64,000 bases of DNA. Source: Tyto alba (Eukaryota > Chordata > Aves > Strigiformes > Tytonidae). The translations under genes and the position numbers were made by a program. Location: NCBI RefSeq assembly GCF_018691265.1, contig NW_024881324.1, forward strand, positions 9,055,730-9,119,729, in the 5' to 3' direction. Numbering within the stretch: position 1 is the stretch's first letter; every line of letters begins with the position of its first letter. Below the pieces are notes generated by a model. That model searched no databases. It saw only the letters and a list, made by a program, of their open reading frames with translations, and was not told where the DNA came from. Of the stretch, positions 51,389 to 62,726 are shown piece after piece.

Positions 51389-52698
51389 CCCCTGAGCCAG
51401 TTCTGACATATTATGATGCTAAAGCAACATCACCAGCATTAGTAAGTCCAGTGCAAACCAGTGTGTCAGCTTTGGTGTTTTCCTTCTAGAAGGAGGAGAA
51501 TCCCTCAATTTAATATCCAATACATTGAATCTACTTTAAGTGATGTACTAGAAAATTATACTTAACCAGAAGGCCTAAGTAACAGCTCTGTATCTCAATC
51601 ACAGGCACGGCACTAGCAGCCACAGCTCACAGTGCCCATAACATGTGTTACCAGCACCTTGCATGCTTGGAGAGAAGACCTGAGGTGTCACTCCCACCCT
51701 CTCCCCCAGAAAATGTTCAGTTTGTCAACAGAGAGATTCTGCTGGGAAATGAAGAGACTAACTCATTCCCATCAAATCACTGGGAAATAATAAAAAGGGA
51801 TCCACTTAAAAAGAGCTCATTTAAATAAGCACAAATTAGGGCAACACACATAATTTCAGAGGTGTTTCAGAAAGAGATTTATCCTCTAGCTATAGTCAAC
51901 GAAGACCAAACACAGACTTGCAGTTTGGCACAGAAAGGCCTCAGCCACTGGGGAAGAGGTCTTCAGTCAGCGTCACTCAGTTCAGTGACCAGTGAATTAA
52001 GCTGAGAAGGTGTCAGTGTTTTGAACTTTGATGTATAAAGGATAAATATAAACAGTCAGGTACAGCACATAGACAGGCAGCTATTAAAAGCTCCACAGAT
52101 AACCCTCCGGCAGTATCACCCACATAAAACACACATACTGAAGAAATTTCACAGGCAATAATCCTGGAGCTCAGATACCAGAATACAGTTAAGATCCAAA
52201 GAATATGTTTTTAAAGTGGCACAGATGATTTTCTGTTTACTTCATAAGAGAAGGCCAGCCGCATCTGACAACACACTTCATGAACCATTAACGCAGCAGA
52301 ATTCATTTATTGAGTCTTATTCTCGGTATACACACAGAGAAGGAGTTAATAAATATCATAAACCAGAGCAATACAAGTTTGCTAAACGGTAATTCATTTT
52401 TTTTCTAAATGCTGCTCCTGCTAAAATTCACTGTCCCTCCTGATCACTTCTTAAAACAGTCATCATAAGGGCACTAAGCAGGCAGAGGCAGTTAAACTGA
52501 CACAAGTTGCAATCTGTGGCACTGTGTATTTTTTAGCACAGCGCTTTGAACTCAGAACTGAAAAGAAACAATTTTGAAGCACATTTCACTGAGCAGCTTG
52601 TAAGAAAAAGGTTGCAATCCCAGACATATATAGACACTTAAACCTGTAATGCTTCACTCCCACTATTGTTCTAAACGCTGAATAGACACCCTCCACTC

Positions 52699-52729
52699 CA
52701 CACACACTCACACGCACACACACACGCAC
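52699..52729. repeat. (CA)n microsatellite, imperfect
   Basis: About 31 bp of CA units with CTCA, ACGC and ACGCA interruptions. Confidence 0.85.
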
Positions 52730-52884
52730 TCAGTGTCACACTGTGTACTTCACTTCTAATAGTAAACCTGACAGAAAGTAATTTTATTTTTACACTTTCA
52801 CACCACCCACTCCTAATTAATGTCAATCAGTGTCTTCTGCATACTACACACTGCAAATATACATGGCCTTATCTGTGCTGGGAA

Positions 52885-52908
52885 GGGGGGGGGGGGGGGG
52901 GGGGGGGG
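52885..52908 (+). repeat. Poly(G) homopolymer, 24 bases
   Basis: An uninterrupted run of 24 G residues. Such a run is rare, can form stacked quadruplex structures and stalls polymerases. The true length in the genome is uncertain, and the run may partly be an artefact of sequencing or gap filling. Confidence 0.9.
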
Positions 52909-53842
52909 CAAATTGGCAAAAATTTCCACTATTGCTAAAAGCTGAGTGGGGTCTGTGTGATGGATTGACCCAGGAAGAACCTGGAGATGCACAACCCTCC
53001 TGAGGGGTCAATAAAACGCTCTGACTTCTGGGGGCATGTTTCTCTTGGTCGGCTTGTGCTTTTTCCCCCCCAGATATGAATAGCAGGTAATTCTCCGTTT
53101 TGGAAGAGCCGTTGCAGACTTCCCGAGGTGCAAGAGGGAGCATGGAATTGCCAGTACATCTCGACAGCTGCCAGGAACAGTGGCAGCAGTGGGAGGGACA
53201 GCAAGGGAATTTTGCTGGTGACTTCAGCGCAACCAAGTCCACGCTGTTTAGACCACCACAGACCAGAGTCAGGCAACTGAAAACACTGTCAGCTACTGGG
53301 TATGTGCCTATACCTGCCTGCGCTCCCCAGCTGTCCCGATAACCACCGCAGCAGCAGAAGAGAGGGTGGGAAAATCTTGCCCCCCAAACCCGAAGCAGAC
53401 AAACTTGGTTTCCCAGCACACACACCACTCACTTCTTTTTATAGACTGCTTTTCTCTCAGATGCAAAAGTAAATCCAGCTCAGATGATTTCCCTGCCTTA
53501 ACTTTTGTACAAGAGGAAGACAGAAAGCTAAAAAAAGAAAATTAGACACTTCATGAAATCCGTGATTAAGACACAGAAACTAACAAGACAGATGGGCTGA
53601 AACATTCATGGAGCTTCAGTTCATCAGCCCATGTTTTTCAAAGATCTACAGTAAGCTATTGTCTTCCCCATTTGGAGTTTAAAATCCCATTTTCATTGCA
53701 ATAATTTAACACTAGTTCTAAACTTGAAGTCCCCTTGTTGGGTAGTCCAAAATAAACCCCAATATTTACTTAACTGGCACACGGCCCTAAAACCTAGCTA
53801 TGGGGTTTTTCTCCTCCTTCCTTTGCCTTTTTTCGGGTGCAG

Positions 53843-53872
53843 ATAACGGCCACTGCTGCTGGCTCAAAGAAG
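53843..53872 (+). other. Candidate 30-nt microexon
   Basis: A 40-base pyrimidine-rich tract (TTTTTCTCCTCCTTCCTTTG, then CCTTTTTTCGGGTGCAG) ends at 53,842. Thirty bases later a consensus donor (AAGAAG|GTGAGC) occurs. The 30 nt preserve reading frame and are open in two of three frames (ITATAAGSKK or NGHCCWLKE). G-runs (53,883-53,930) start about ten bases past the donor, a layout known to support recognition of short exons. No family is recognised, and chance is possible. Confidence 0.22.
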
Positions 53873-53882
53873 GTGAGCTTGT

Positions 53883-53930
53883 TGGGGAGGGAGAGCAGGG
53901 GGGGCAGGGGATGGAGGGGGGGAGCAGGAG
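53883..53930 (+). repeat. G-rich tract with G-quadruplex motif
   Basis: Runs of 4, 7, 4 and 7 G (plus shorter ones) occur within 48 bp, giving a potential quadruplex on the plus strand. If the splice donor at 53,873 is real, these would be intronic G-run enhancers. Confidence 0.85.
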
Positions 53931-55384
53931 GCTGCTCAGGCAGCACCCTGCTGCACCTCACTCTGCTCTGCCGCACGCTTTGCTGCCTTGGGTGAACCTG
54001 CAGAAGGGGCTGCTGTCACTGGCCTTAGCTGGGTTATTACCACACAGACAGAAATAAAAGGCCAGCTATGCAGTTAACTGCCTCTTGCAAACATTTATCT
54101 CCCCGGGGGTAAGAAGCAGCAGTCAATATTGCACACTCAGTAACAAAGGGCTGACTGCTCCTAGCAAGGGTAGTCGGCCCCTCCGCAAGCTCCTTGCTCA
54201 CAACAAGGACTCAGGATCGCCCATGCTCCCCTGCATCCCTTCTTCCATCAGAAATTAAGTGCTCTTTTCTGTGGGATGCACAAAGCAGGCACTCACCCAG
54301 GGAAAAAAGGACGGGGGCAGGGAGAAGCAGGAAAAATAAAAGGAAATCTGTGACTCTGCTCCTGGCAAAAGCCAGCGATCAGCAACAACTGCCGAATGCT
54401 GAGTCACTTCTTTCCCTTCCACCTGGCGAGTGGCTGCCCGGATTCATTCAGCAGAAAGCCTCTTTTCATCAAAACTGGCATAAATCTGAAGTAATTCCCT
54501 CCGTTTCAATGGAGCTGCTCAGGATTTACAGCAGCATGACACAACAAGCAGAATCCCATCCGTTAAGAGCTACAAGCCCAGGTTTTCCTGCAGGAGCCCA
54601 TGCTGCTCTCCTCTTGCAGGCCGTGATGCTAACCGTGCAACGGCACTGATGCCACAGCTGGTGCTATTTTTCCTGATGCTGTCATCTCCAGCAGATGCTC
54701 TGTGAGCAGGACCTTTGGAGAAATCACCCTCTTTCACGCACTTCAGGAGAGTTTTGACAATCTATGAGCAGAAGAACGTTTAATAGCTTGAATTAATTAT
54801 TTTTTCAGATTTAATTTTTTTTTCCCAGATTTAATTGAATGCTCTAATTTGGTTTTGCAAAGATTTATAGAATTATTATGTTTTAACATCTCACTGGACT
54901 GTGTGAAACAGAGTTCAGAAGACAGCAGAAATATCTTCTGTGCAGATGATGTGTGAATAAGCAAGGGATGAGATCAAGATTTAAGGAATACCAATCAGCT
55001 TTACCAGACAATTATCTACTCTATTTATGTTCTCAGCTTAAGAAAAAGTATTGGAAGAGGATTTATGCTTGCACTGGAAGATTTCCATAACCAGGGAAAG
55101 ACCCTGAAAAAACTACATATACTCCCCTCCAACATGCAGTGCAGTGGCAACCAGAATAACAAATGGCAAACGAACACAAAATTCAACCTCTGAAACAGAA
55201 CTATTTAAATGGAAGAGAGTTTCCACTTTATTATGAACACAACACCTATGTAAAAAAATGCATCCACACATATACCGAGGGACTGTCAGGTTTTTCCAAA
55301 CAAATGCAATGTATCTTGTCTGTCCTGGTTAAGTACATATACACCATTCAAGAATAGGAGGTAACTGCCTAGAAACAGCGGCGT

Positions 55385-55530
55385 TCGTGTAGTGCTTTCA
55401 ATACATGGGAACACAGTGTGCTCTACAAATATTAATTTAGCCTGTACAACCAGTGAGGTATGCAAATATTACTCCCAGCTTCAACTGGTGAAGATTTGAG
55501 CACAGAGGAACAGAGAGGGGGATTTTCGGT
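55385..55530. repeat. Degenerate ancient repeat relic (MIR/L2-like layout)
   Basis: The order is TAGTGCTTTCAATACATGG, then TGCTCTACAAATATTAATTT, ACAACCAGTGAGGTATGCAA, ATATTACTCCCAGCTT and AGCACAGAGGAACAGAGAGG. This parallels the tail layout of old amniote MIR/L2-type elements (small-number AGGTA, then TATTATCCCC, then GAGGCACAGAGAGG). It is heavily diverged. Confidence 0.42.
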
Positions 55531-57270
55531 GGTGCTTCAGGGAGCCAGCTAACAGCCACGGAAAGCTGGGATCTTACATGTCTGCAAGTGCTTTCACTAG
55601 GCCTGCCCTGACCGACTTCCTAGACACGCTGCAAGCCAGAGCCTGAAACTGAAGCCCTGCTTCTTCTCTTCAGGAGACCCAGATGAGTAAACATTTTCCG
55701 TATCCTGACTGGTTACGCTGCCAAAATCAACACGGCGGTGTGCAGATACGGGTGCACCCCATGACTCCTCCCAGGTCCTGGTTGCCCCGACCACGAGGCC
55801 CAGCCAGGACGCACTGCTGCTCCTTCCCCGTCCCCACGCTGGAGCTCCTTCCCCACAGAAACCCAGCGAGGAGAGCTGAGCACATCAGTTTTGCCCAGAA
55901 GTAGGGGGTGGCCTGGAGACAACTGGAGACAGGACCTTGACTCACAACATGAAAAGCAGGAGGCTCATTGGTTTTGACATGGTCCAAGAAAAGCCACTGC
56001 AGACATTTAGCCAGCCAAGAGGAACTGCAAACAAACCCCCCATTGGGTATCATTACTTCCATGATTGCCCAAAAAGCAGCGATGGGGTAAAGGCAGAGCA
56101 AAGCAGCAGGAGCTCCAGCAGCTGCCAATGGCTTTTTGTCTTTTGGGGCAGGATCATGCTGAAGAACCCCCGGGGCTTAACTGATGAGGACAGGGCCAGA
56201 GCATGATGAAGTCCAATGGGCCTTGCTGCATAATTTGCCTTTTTAAATTCCACCTCTAATCCAAAGGGAGGAAAGAAACATTTGTGAAGTCAAAGAAGCA
56301 GGCAAGGAAAGGAGAGCTGAAACAATGCAGATCTAAGTGACCTGAAAAGAACTATCTCCTGGACCAATTTTTTTCTACCACTCCCCAGAAGAGCAGCAGA
56401 GGAAAGTGAAAGGCAGAGAAATGCATATCTGAAGGACAGGGTATATAGTGCTGCAGCTGCTTCCATCTGAGGACAACACCTTTAGACCAGCAGCCAAAAG
56501 AAAGTAATTCTCATAGCAACCGTGATACTTAAGACTATTCAACTCTCTCCCTCAAAAGCCTTGGTTTTAGCTGTTTACAGCTCTGGCAAATATTTTTTAT
56601 TAAATCTTCCATGCTAACATCTGCTTCAGAATGATCTTTTGTGGGAAAGTTTCAGCAAAATATTTCAGTCATTTTGGAGAAATAGAGTAGGCAAGTAAAT
56701 ATGTAGCTTTGAGTGTGTTAAATTTACTTCTGTTGCTGCTGCTGTTGTTTCTAATTTATTGAGATATTAAAATCACTTCAGTCTCTGGAGCAAGCCTGAA
56801 AATTTGGAAAAAGGTTTACTCTGATCAGAGATGTGTTTTTAGCTATTCCTGTGAAAAATTACTTGTATTTGGTTAATTTTTAAAACCTGGGGGGTGAAAA
56901 AAAAAAAACAGCAGCTAAAGTCTTCAGACCATTCATCAGTGTAAGCTTCATACCTCAGGCTTTGACACAGCTCCATACAGGCCACAGCATCTATGAAGCA
57001 TTTGTCCTCAAAGGGTTCACTGCAGAACAAAAGACTGAGCTCTAAGCAGCTTTGGGACATCTGAACTCAAGCAACCACATTTAGTAAAGAAAGATGCTGT
57101 TATTTCAGTGTACTGTTCTTTACCTGAATATGGACAGAAACAAGGAACAGATACAGAAAAGCGAAGAAACACTTGGAGCATCTTGTTAGTTTGACTTTTT
57201 TTTTTAAGGAAGTAAATCCATACAAGCAGTGCAACCCAAGCACTTAAAATATCCCCACCACAGAACTTAC

Positions 57271-57378
57271 CACAGTAAATATTTTCTGGTAACCCAGCAT
57301 GGCTGTACTGAAGATTCATGGTCTGCTGTTCTCTAAAGTATTCTTCTCCTTCAGGAGCAACACTCAGACAGGGTGACA
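57271..57378 (-). other. Candidate minus-strand coding exon, 108 nt
   Basis: Read on the minus strand, CATTGCAG precedes position 57,378 and TTTACTGTG|GTAAGTTC gives a near-perfect donor at 57,270. The 108 nt between them are divisible by three and open in one frame, with two bases before and one after the codons. The 35 residues include PEGEEYFREQQTMNLQYSHA, polar and varied as in real proteins, with ordinary codon choice (GAA, CAG, TAC, AAT). The pyrimidine tract before the acceptor is weak, which counts against it. I do not recognise the protein family. The wider 212-codon minus frame is inflated by a lysine-rich reading of the T-rich tract at 57.5 kb and is not itself a gene. Confidence 0.28.
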
Positions 57379-57500
57379 CTGCAATGCCAAGTTGCCTTCC
57401 CTGAACTCCAAGGCACCTCCACTCAAACACCCCCAAATGCCCTTTCTTCCTTGTCAGAACTTTGTTAACAAATCTCCCTTTTCGTTTTGGGTGTTGGTGG

Positions 57501-57572
57501 TTTTTTTTTGTTTGTTTTTTTTGTTTGTTTGTGTTTTTTTGTTTTGGTTTTTTTTTGTTTTTTTTTTTTTTT
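57501..57572. repeat. T-rich low-complexity tract, (TTTG)n-like
   Basis: About 70 bp of T runs interrupted by single G residues. Read on the minus strand it gives a long lysine/asparagine/glutamine-rich open frame that should not be mistaken for a protein. Confidence 0.93.
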
Positions 57573-58294
57573 GTGAACTGTGCTTTTCTTTTTTTGTTTG
57601 TAAATAAAGAAACAAACAAAAATCCAGAATGTAGAAAGGCTCTGCCAGAACTCAATTAATAAATAATGAGCATTGAGTGTTTTTGATCATTTACTTCTGT
57701 CTGAGTCTCACAAACTGACAGTAAAACAGTGTATGACCCTTTACAGAACAATTTTACTATCACATTACATCCTCACTGGAAATTAAGCAACACAAATTTG
57801 ACATTTTGAATGAGAATGGCTCATCCGATTTGGTGCAATGTTACCCACTGGGACGTCCAGAGAGAAATACGCTGTGAGCCTGCACAGCAGGATTCTCAAA
57901 GCATCTATCTAGTCACACAGCAAACCCTTGCCCAACCTGCACAAACTTTTTCCCCTACTCTGCACTGTAGAAATGTAACTACACACTTTCAACTCACAGA
58001 GCCGTACTATTTTGCTGGGCTTTTTGCATCATGCGGATGAAGACATAACTTGAGCTTGAGTTCAAGCAGTCCCTCAGGTTGTGTGAATCCAGAGGTGTGG
58101 GTACAGAAGGGCAGGAAAGGAGAGGAGTAAAGACATCCTATCCTGCTGCTGTATCTGGAAACTCTGGAAACGTTGGGATGGGAGAAGTTACTTTCATATT
58201 AAAAACTGGAGAGTGGAAAAAATGAAAGTAACAGGAGTTTAGAGAAGGGGAAGAAGGTGAGACCTGCTGGAAAAGCATGTTTGGTCATCTAGGG

Positions 58295-58316
58295 AAAAAA
58301 AAAAAAAAAAAAAAAA
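58295..58316. repeat. Poly(A) homopolymer, 22 bases
   Basis: An uninterrupted A run preceded by CATCTAGGG. No retrocopy is recognisable upstream. Confidence 0.93.
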
Positions 58317-58454
58317 GGATGGCTAGAGAACATCTTTTGCCACAGAGACAGTATACAAGAACAGAAGAAGCACACATACAGAGACAACTACACAAGCAGT
58401 TTCCAGCATTTTCTTTAAAAATAGTGGCCAGAAGGACAAATTCCCATTCTGCCT

Positions 58455-58520
58455 CTGTTGGCATAACTACTTGATGGGAATATGCCAATTTATATCAGCC
58501 ATACACCTGCCCCTTTCATT
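58455..58520. repeat. Ancient amniote repeat relic, short (probable)
   Basis: GCATAACTACTTGATGGGAA followed by TATGCCAATTTATATCAGCC and CACCTGCCCC resembles one half of an old amniote repeat (GTAACTCCATTGA..., GCCAATTTATATCAGC, TGGCCC). The call is from memory, and the copy is diverged. Confidence 0.3.
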
Positions 58521-59031
58521 TAGAAGATACAGGAGACAAAACCGGTATTAATAATATCTTTTTATGTCCTGGTGTTCCTGAGCACACCAGCTGTTTATAT
58601 TTGGAAACTGCAATGAGTGAGGTGCCTGCCTTACATGCTAAATCGCCAGGATTCATGAAGTGAGGGAAAAGTCAAGATTTCCATTACTTCAGCCCTAATT
58701 TGACTAACACCAGCACCAAGTGATCTCTATCCAAAGCATAAACGCATTCCTTATAAACAGCTTAAATGCCAGTATTTTAAAGGCACAACTGTTTGTGTGT
58801 TGTGATCTCTCTAATGAATAAAATTCAATCACATCTACAAAGAAAATAAATCTATTTGTTGACACATCACTGAAAGAAAGCAAACAATGACTCACAATAC
58901 TAAGAAACCTGATGACAAATGTAAGGGAAATTACCCTTCAAATAATTTGTGCCTGACCTGTAAGTTTTAGAGGGCTACAAAGAATACAAACGCAACAGAT
59001 CCATTTTGCTCTCATGCTGATACTTTCATTT

Positions 59032-59048
59032 TATATATATATATATAT
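59032..59048. repeat. (TA)n microsatellite, short
   Basis: Seventeen bases of alternating TA. Confidence 0.9.
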
Positions 59049-59984
59049 GGGTTTTTAAAGCATACTTACTATCTTTTTTAAACTCTTTAAACTGCTTTGG
59101 GTGCGAGGGAAAGACTGGATTTGATCTCTTGGATGCATCACACACACACGTTTTCTCAAAAAAAAGCAGGTGGACAATAAAATAAAAAAAGAAGACAACC
59201 TTTCTCCCCTGCCTCTTTAAGATACTGCTGCCTTTCACGCAGACAGTGAATGCTGCATTCAAATAACAGAACATGGATTTCTCTTAGTAACTGCAGCTAT
59301 AATTGTAGCTACTGCTTATACTGCTTCCACCCTATCAGAGTTACAATTGTCCAAAGCGTAACACTCAACTAAATTGCCATAACTTCTGATAAATGTCTTA
59401 TTTTTTATGTAACAGAAAAAAAAAACCACCTTCAGAATGTTACCCCTTTCCTTATTCTGCTTCTTTGGCACCAAGAACATTAAAAAGCAGTACTGCTTCC
59501 CCTCCCTTCAATGTCTGGCAGCCCTTTCCTAAACCAAAACACTCTGATTCAGTGGATGCTCTGCCCACTATTACAGATAAAATGTCTTTTCCAAATCTGA
59601 GTCTCTTAAGGACAATGAAGAGCAGCTTTATTTTGAATCATTCACCAACTAGTATCCCATATAGTATCTAGTAAGAATTGGCTTTTAGAATTTTCTTCTG
59701 CTGTATATGGTAGTTGCGTGTGGCTACTGCATATTATACAAAATAGCAGTCAAAATGAATGGCCTGTGTTGTCATATTTACTCACACAAAGAGTATGTAT
59801 CTTAGGCAAGGGCACATTTTGCCTCTGGTATTTTCATGACGAATAAGGCACTGGCATGAAGAGTCCATCCCTCTGCATGGAAATAGCATGCTGGGCAGAG
59901 CGGCGGCAATAAGAAACCCGACTTTACCAACCCTTATCTCCCTGCATTGACAAGAAGAAAAAACTCCTGCAGAGTCAAAATGCT

Positions 59985-60165
59985 AGACAAATGATATCAT
60001 TTAATGCAATCAGTTACTCCTCCTAGGTTTAAGCCTGTTTCACTGGAAAGCAACTTTTTAATAGCATTAAGGTAGCACATCATGATTTATTCTTACTCGT
60101 TGTTTTTCAGCTAGAAGTATTTTTGCCTCTTGCATTTCCTTTTTTTTTGCTTAAAGGAAGGATGG
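59985..60165. promoter_or_regulatory. Possible conserved non-coding element beside the LTR
   Basis: A non-repetitive AT-rich block contains an AAATGATATCATTT palindrome, TTTAATGCAATCAG, TTTAATAGCATTAAGG and CATGATTTATT, motifs that suit homeodomain factors. It lies about 130 bp left of the solo LTR. Function and conservation are unknown. Confidence 0.2.
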
Positions 60166-60547
60166 CCCAATAAAAATTTAATGAGAAAAAACAGCATGAA
60201 ATATAACAACTCTGATTTATAGGGTCAGATGAAGAGATCAGAAATGTCCATTAAATCCAAACACTATTTCAAGTCTTCCTTCTTGATCATTGTCATGGTT
60301 TTGGCTGGAATAGAGTTAATTTTTCATCTTAGTAGCTAGAATAGCGCTGTGCTTTGGATTTAGTACGTGAGTTGGTATGAGAAGAATGTTGATAATACAC
60401 TGATGTTTTCAGTTGTTGCTGAGATATCAAGGACTCTCCAACTCCTCATGTCCTGCCCATGTACAGGAAGCTGAGAGGGAGCACGGCCAGAGCACCAGAC
60501 CCAGACTGGCCACTGAAATATTCCGTATCATGTAACATCATGTGCTG

Positions 60548-60556
60548 TATATAAAG
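60548..60556 (+). promoter_or_regulatory. TATA box of the solo LTR
   Basis: TATATAAAG is placed about 258 bp into the LTR, at the U3/R junction expected for a retroviral promoter. Transcription would start near 60,575-60,585 and run rightward. Confidence 0.7.
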
Positions 60557-60733
60557 GAGGGGTGGCCAGGAAGGGTGGGAGCTCTCTCTCACTTCCAGGA
60601 TTGCCATTGCAGGATCTTGGTATTTCGGGATCGCTAGCCAGGAACGGGCTGGGAATCAGTCGGCGGGTGGTGAGCAATCACATTGTGCATTACCCATTTG
60701 TACTTTCTATTATTGTTTTATTTTATTACAATT

Positions 60734-60739
60734 ATTAAA
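60734..60739 (+). terminator. ATTAAA polyadenylation signal of the solo LTR
   Basis: ATTAAA follows a T/A-rich patch and precedes the U5-like GC-rich part of the LTR. It is the most likely polyadenylation signal of the element. The distance from the TATA box (about 186 bp) implies a moderately long R region. Confidence 0.55.
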
Positions 60740-62695
60740 CTGGTTTTATATCAACCTATGAGTTTCCCTTTACCCCTCAAATTCCCTCCCCCATCCTTGG
60801 GTGGGGAGATGGTGGGCGAGCGGCTGTGAGGTGTTTGGCTGCTGACCGGGTTCAAACCATGACGATCGTTTACTATTTTGCATATTTTCCTTTATACTCT
60901 TGCAATAACATATGGACAGGCCAAACATATCACACTTACTTGCTCTTTACATAACAGATACCTGCTAATATCATCATCCCATACTTCCAATAGTTATGTG
61001 TGTTCTTTTTACCCCATTACAATACACTGTCAGAAAAAGGAAAGAGACTTCAGTGTGCCACTCTGTGGCATTTTGGCAAATTTAAGACAGACAGGAAAAA
61101 GGAAAGAGTGGGAAAAGAGAGGAGGAGAACAGGAGGGAAAGAGAAGTGCAGCACTTACTCTTTTGTGCGGGAAGGTATGCCAACAGGACAGACACACTGC
61201 TTCACAGTAAGGCTCAAGACATCTAAAAGGTCTGCAAGAAACAGGGTGCTGGACACTGACCTGGGGTGCTGAGCACCCGCTGTTCCCACTGCAGGTACAG
61301 AAAGCAGATCGCTGCCTCACTCAAGATCGAGCTTTCTGGGTGACGGACCATCACGTTCCCTGAAGCATCCAGCACGACAAGAGATGCACCCATTGTCCAC
61401 TGGTGCTTCCAAGTCCCTTCCTTGCCACCATCACAGCCAGCCAGACACCTACACCCTGAGATCAGAGGTGACCACACAGACACTGCGCTTGTATATCCCT
61501 GTAGATATCCAAACATCGGTCAGCTCTTCTACCCTGACAGAGACATCAAACACAGCAGCTATAGAGAAACCGTTGTTTTATTAATACGGTGATAAGAAAG
61601 TCGTAAGAAAAAGTATAAACTTAGCACCTAATGAAACTAAGCCCAAGTAATCTTCCCCCTCTGAACACTGTGAAGGAACGCTAGATATCCTCAGTAACTT
61701 AACTGAAACAAGTCCTCTCTGAAGTTACTTCTTAATACTTGCAAAGTACTCCTGGGAGTTTTTCGAGCATCACGGGAACACCTGAGTGTCTGCATTAACC
61801 TGTGCATCTAGCAAGACTGCTTCTTCTCTCACTGAAATCAGCTGCCCTTAATTTGAACAGTAGGAAACCTGGGCCTCTTCTGTGTTCCTTATCAGAACTC
61901 TATAAAAAGTCACACCTTTATTTTATTAGTGAAAGATATATTTTATAAATTAGCACTAAAAGCATTCTTGTATGTGAGGTTTTTTGGCCCCTGTTGTGAC
62001 TCTGAATTCTTGAAGGTCAGACAAAGCGGTCTGTAGAAATGGAGAGAAGAAAATGCTCTGCAATATCCATTTAGAGAGCCTCCGCAGTAAAAAGACAATA
62101 AATAGCTGATTTGTTACATGGTTTTGAGGGAAGCCATGAATGCTAAAACCACAGTTAAATGAACCTGGTCATGAAAGGAGCAGCAGCTTGTCCAGTACTG
62201 TATCTACATTAGTTAACTCTTTTTGTGATTCAAGTCCAAGACTTCATATTGTTCTATTTCCGCATATGCCTCTGCTCTAGATTCCCTTTGTGACACTTTT
62301 ATCAATGGAAAATTGAGGGAGGGGTTTCCAGCTGGGAGCCCAACAAAAAAACAGGAGGTTCAGTCTGGTTTATCTCACTTGCGCTGCAAGAGCCGTTTTA
62401 GCACCAGTAATAAAAGAAAAACTACACAAAGAAAAAAAAGACATGACCTGAAATTATTTTATCATCATAAATGCTGCACCACTCTTTATTCTCCAGTACA
62501 GTTAGTCTCACACGTTGCCACAATAATTTGCTAGCTTAAACAGAGCTCCTTGCAAGTAACCTATTTGTATTAAGGGACGATATTGGCTAGGATTCCAGGG
62601 GTATACTAAGAAAAAGTTAACAGGACCATTGGTTAGATCTACTCTTTGTCATGCCCTTGCAATTTTTACAGATTTATAGCTGCAATATCACAATT

Positions 62696-62722
62696 AAAAA
62701 AAAAAAAAAATAAAATAAAAAT
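62696..62722. repeat. A-rich tract, (A)15 then (TAAAA)n
   Basis: Fifteen A residues are followed by TAAAATAAAAATA. It is a simple A-rich sequence that precedes a CpG-richer segment. Confidence 0.9.
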
Positions 62723-62726
62723 AGGC

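Larger units (their letters stand above)
36856..60285. other. Long single-copy non-coding interval
   Basis: About 23 kb without a supportable complete gene. Low-complexity tracts, two ancient relics, possible regulatory blocks and three possible exons within it are listed separately. Open frames such as 46,015-46,527 (+, 170 codons, GC-rich), 52,844-53,428 (-, 194 codons) and 57,017-57,655 (-, 212 codons, partly a lysine-rich shadow of a T-rich tract) show no domain. The 126-codon minus frame at 49,474-49,854 is hydrophobic, but its AT-rich codons are what random AT-rich DNA gives. Confidence 0.5.
60291..60864 (+). mobile_element. Solo LTR of a class III (ERVL-like) avian endogenous retrovirus
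   Basis: A 574-bp element begins TGTCATGGTTTTGG and ends AAACCATGACG. The ends form an inverted repeat (GTCATGGTTT against AAACCATGAC), and the expected terminal A is G. It is flanked by ATCAT (60,286-60,290) and ATCGT (60,865-60,869), a 5-bp target duplication with one mismatch; 5 bp suits ERVL-type integration. Inside, in the usual U3-R-U5 order, are a TATA box (60,548-60,556), an ATTAAA polyadenylation signal (60,734-60,739) and a GC-rich 3' part with GGCGAGCGGCTGTGAGG. No primer-binding site, coding remnant or second LTR adjoins it, so the provirus has been removed by LTR-LTR recombination. The family call comes from resemblance to common bird LTRs and needs a library search. Confidence 0.85.

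Noticed and set aside
52844..53428. 194-codon minus-strand open frame
   Set aside because: It includes the proline-rich reading of the poly(G) tract, shows no family features, and the overlapping frames are similarly open.
57430..57655. Lys/Asn/Gln-rich N-terminus of a 212-codon minus frame
   Set aside because: It is the shadow of the T-rich tract at 57.5 kb. Only the separate segment 57,271-57,378 is kept as an exon candidate.
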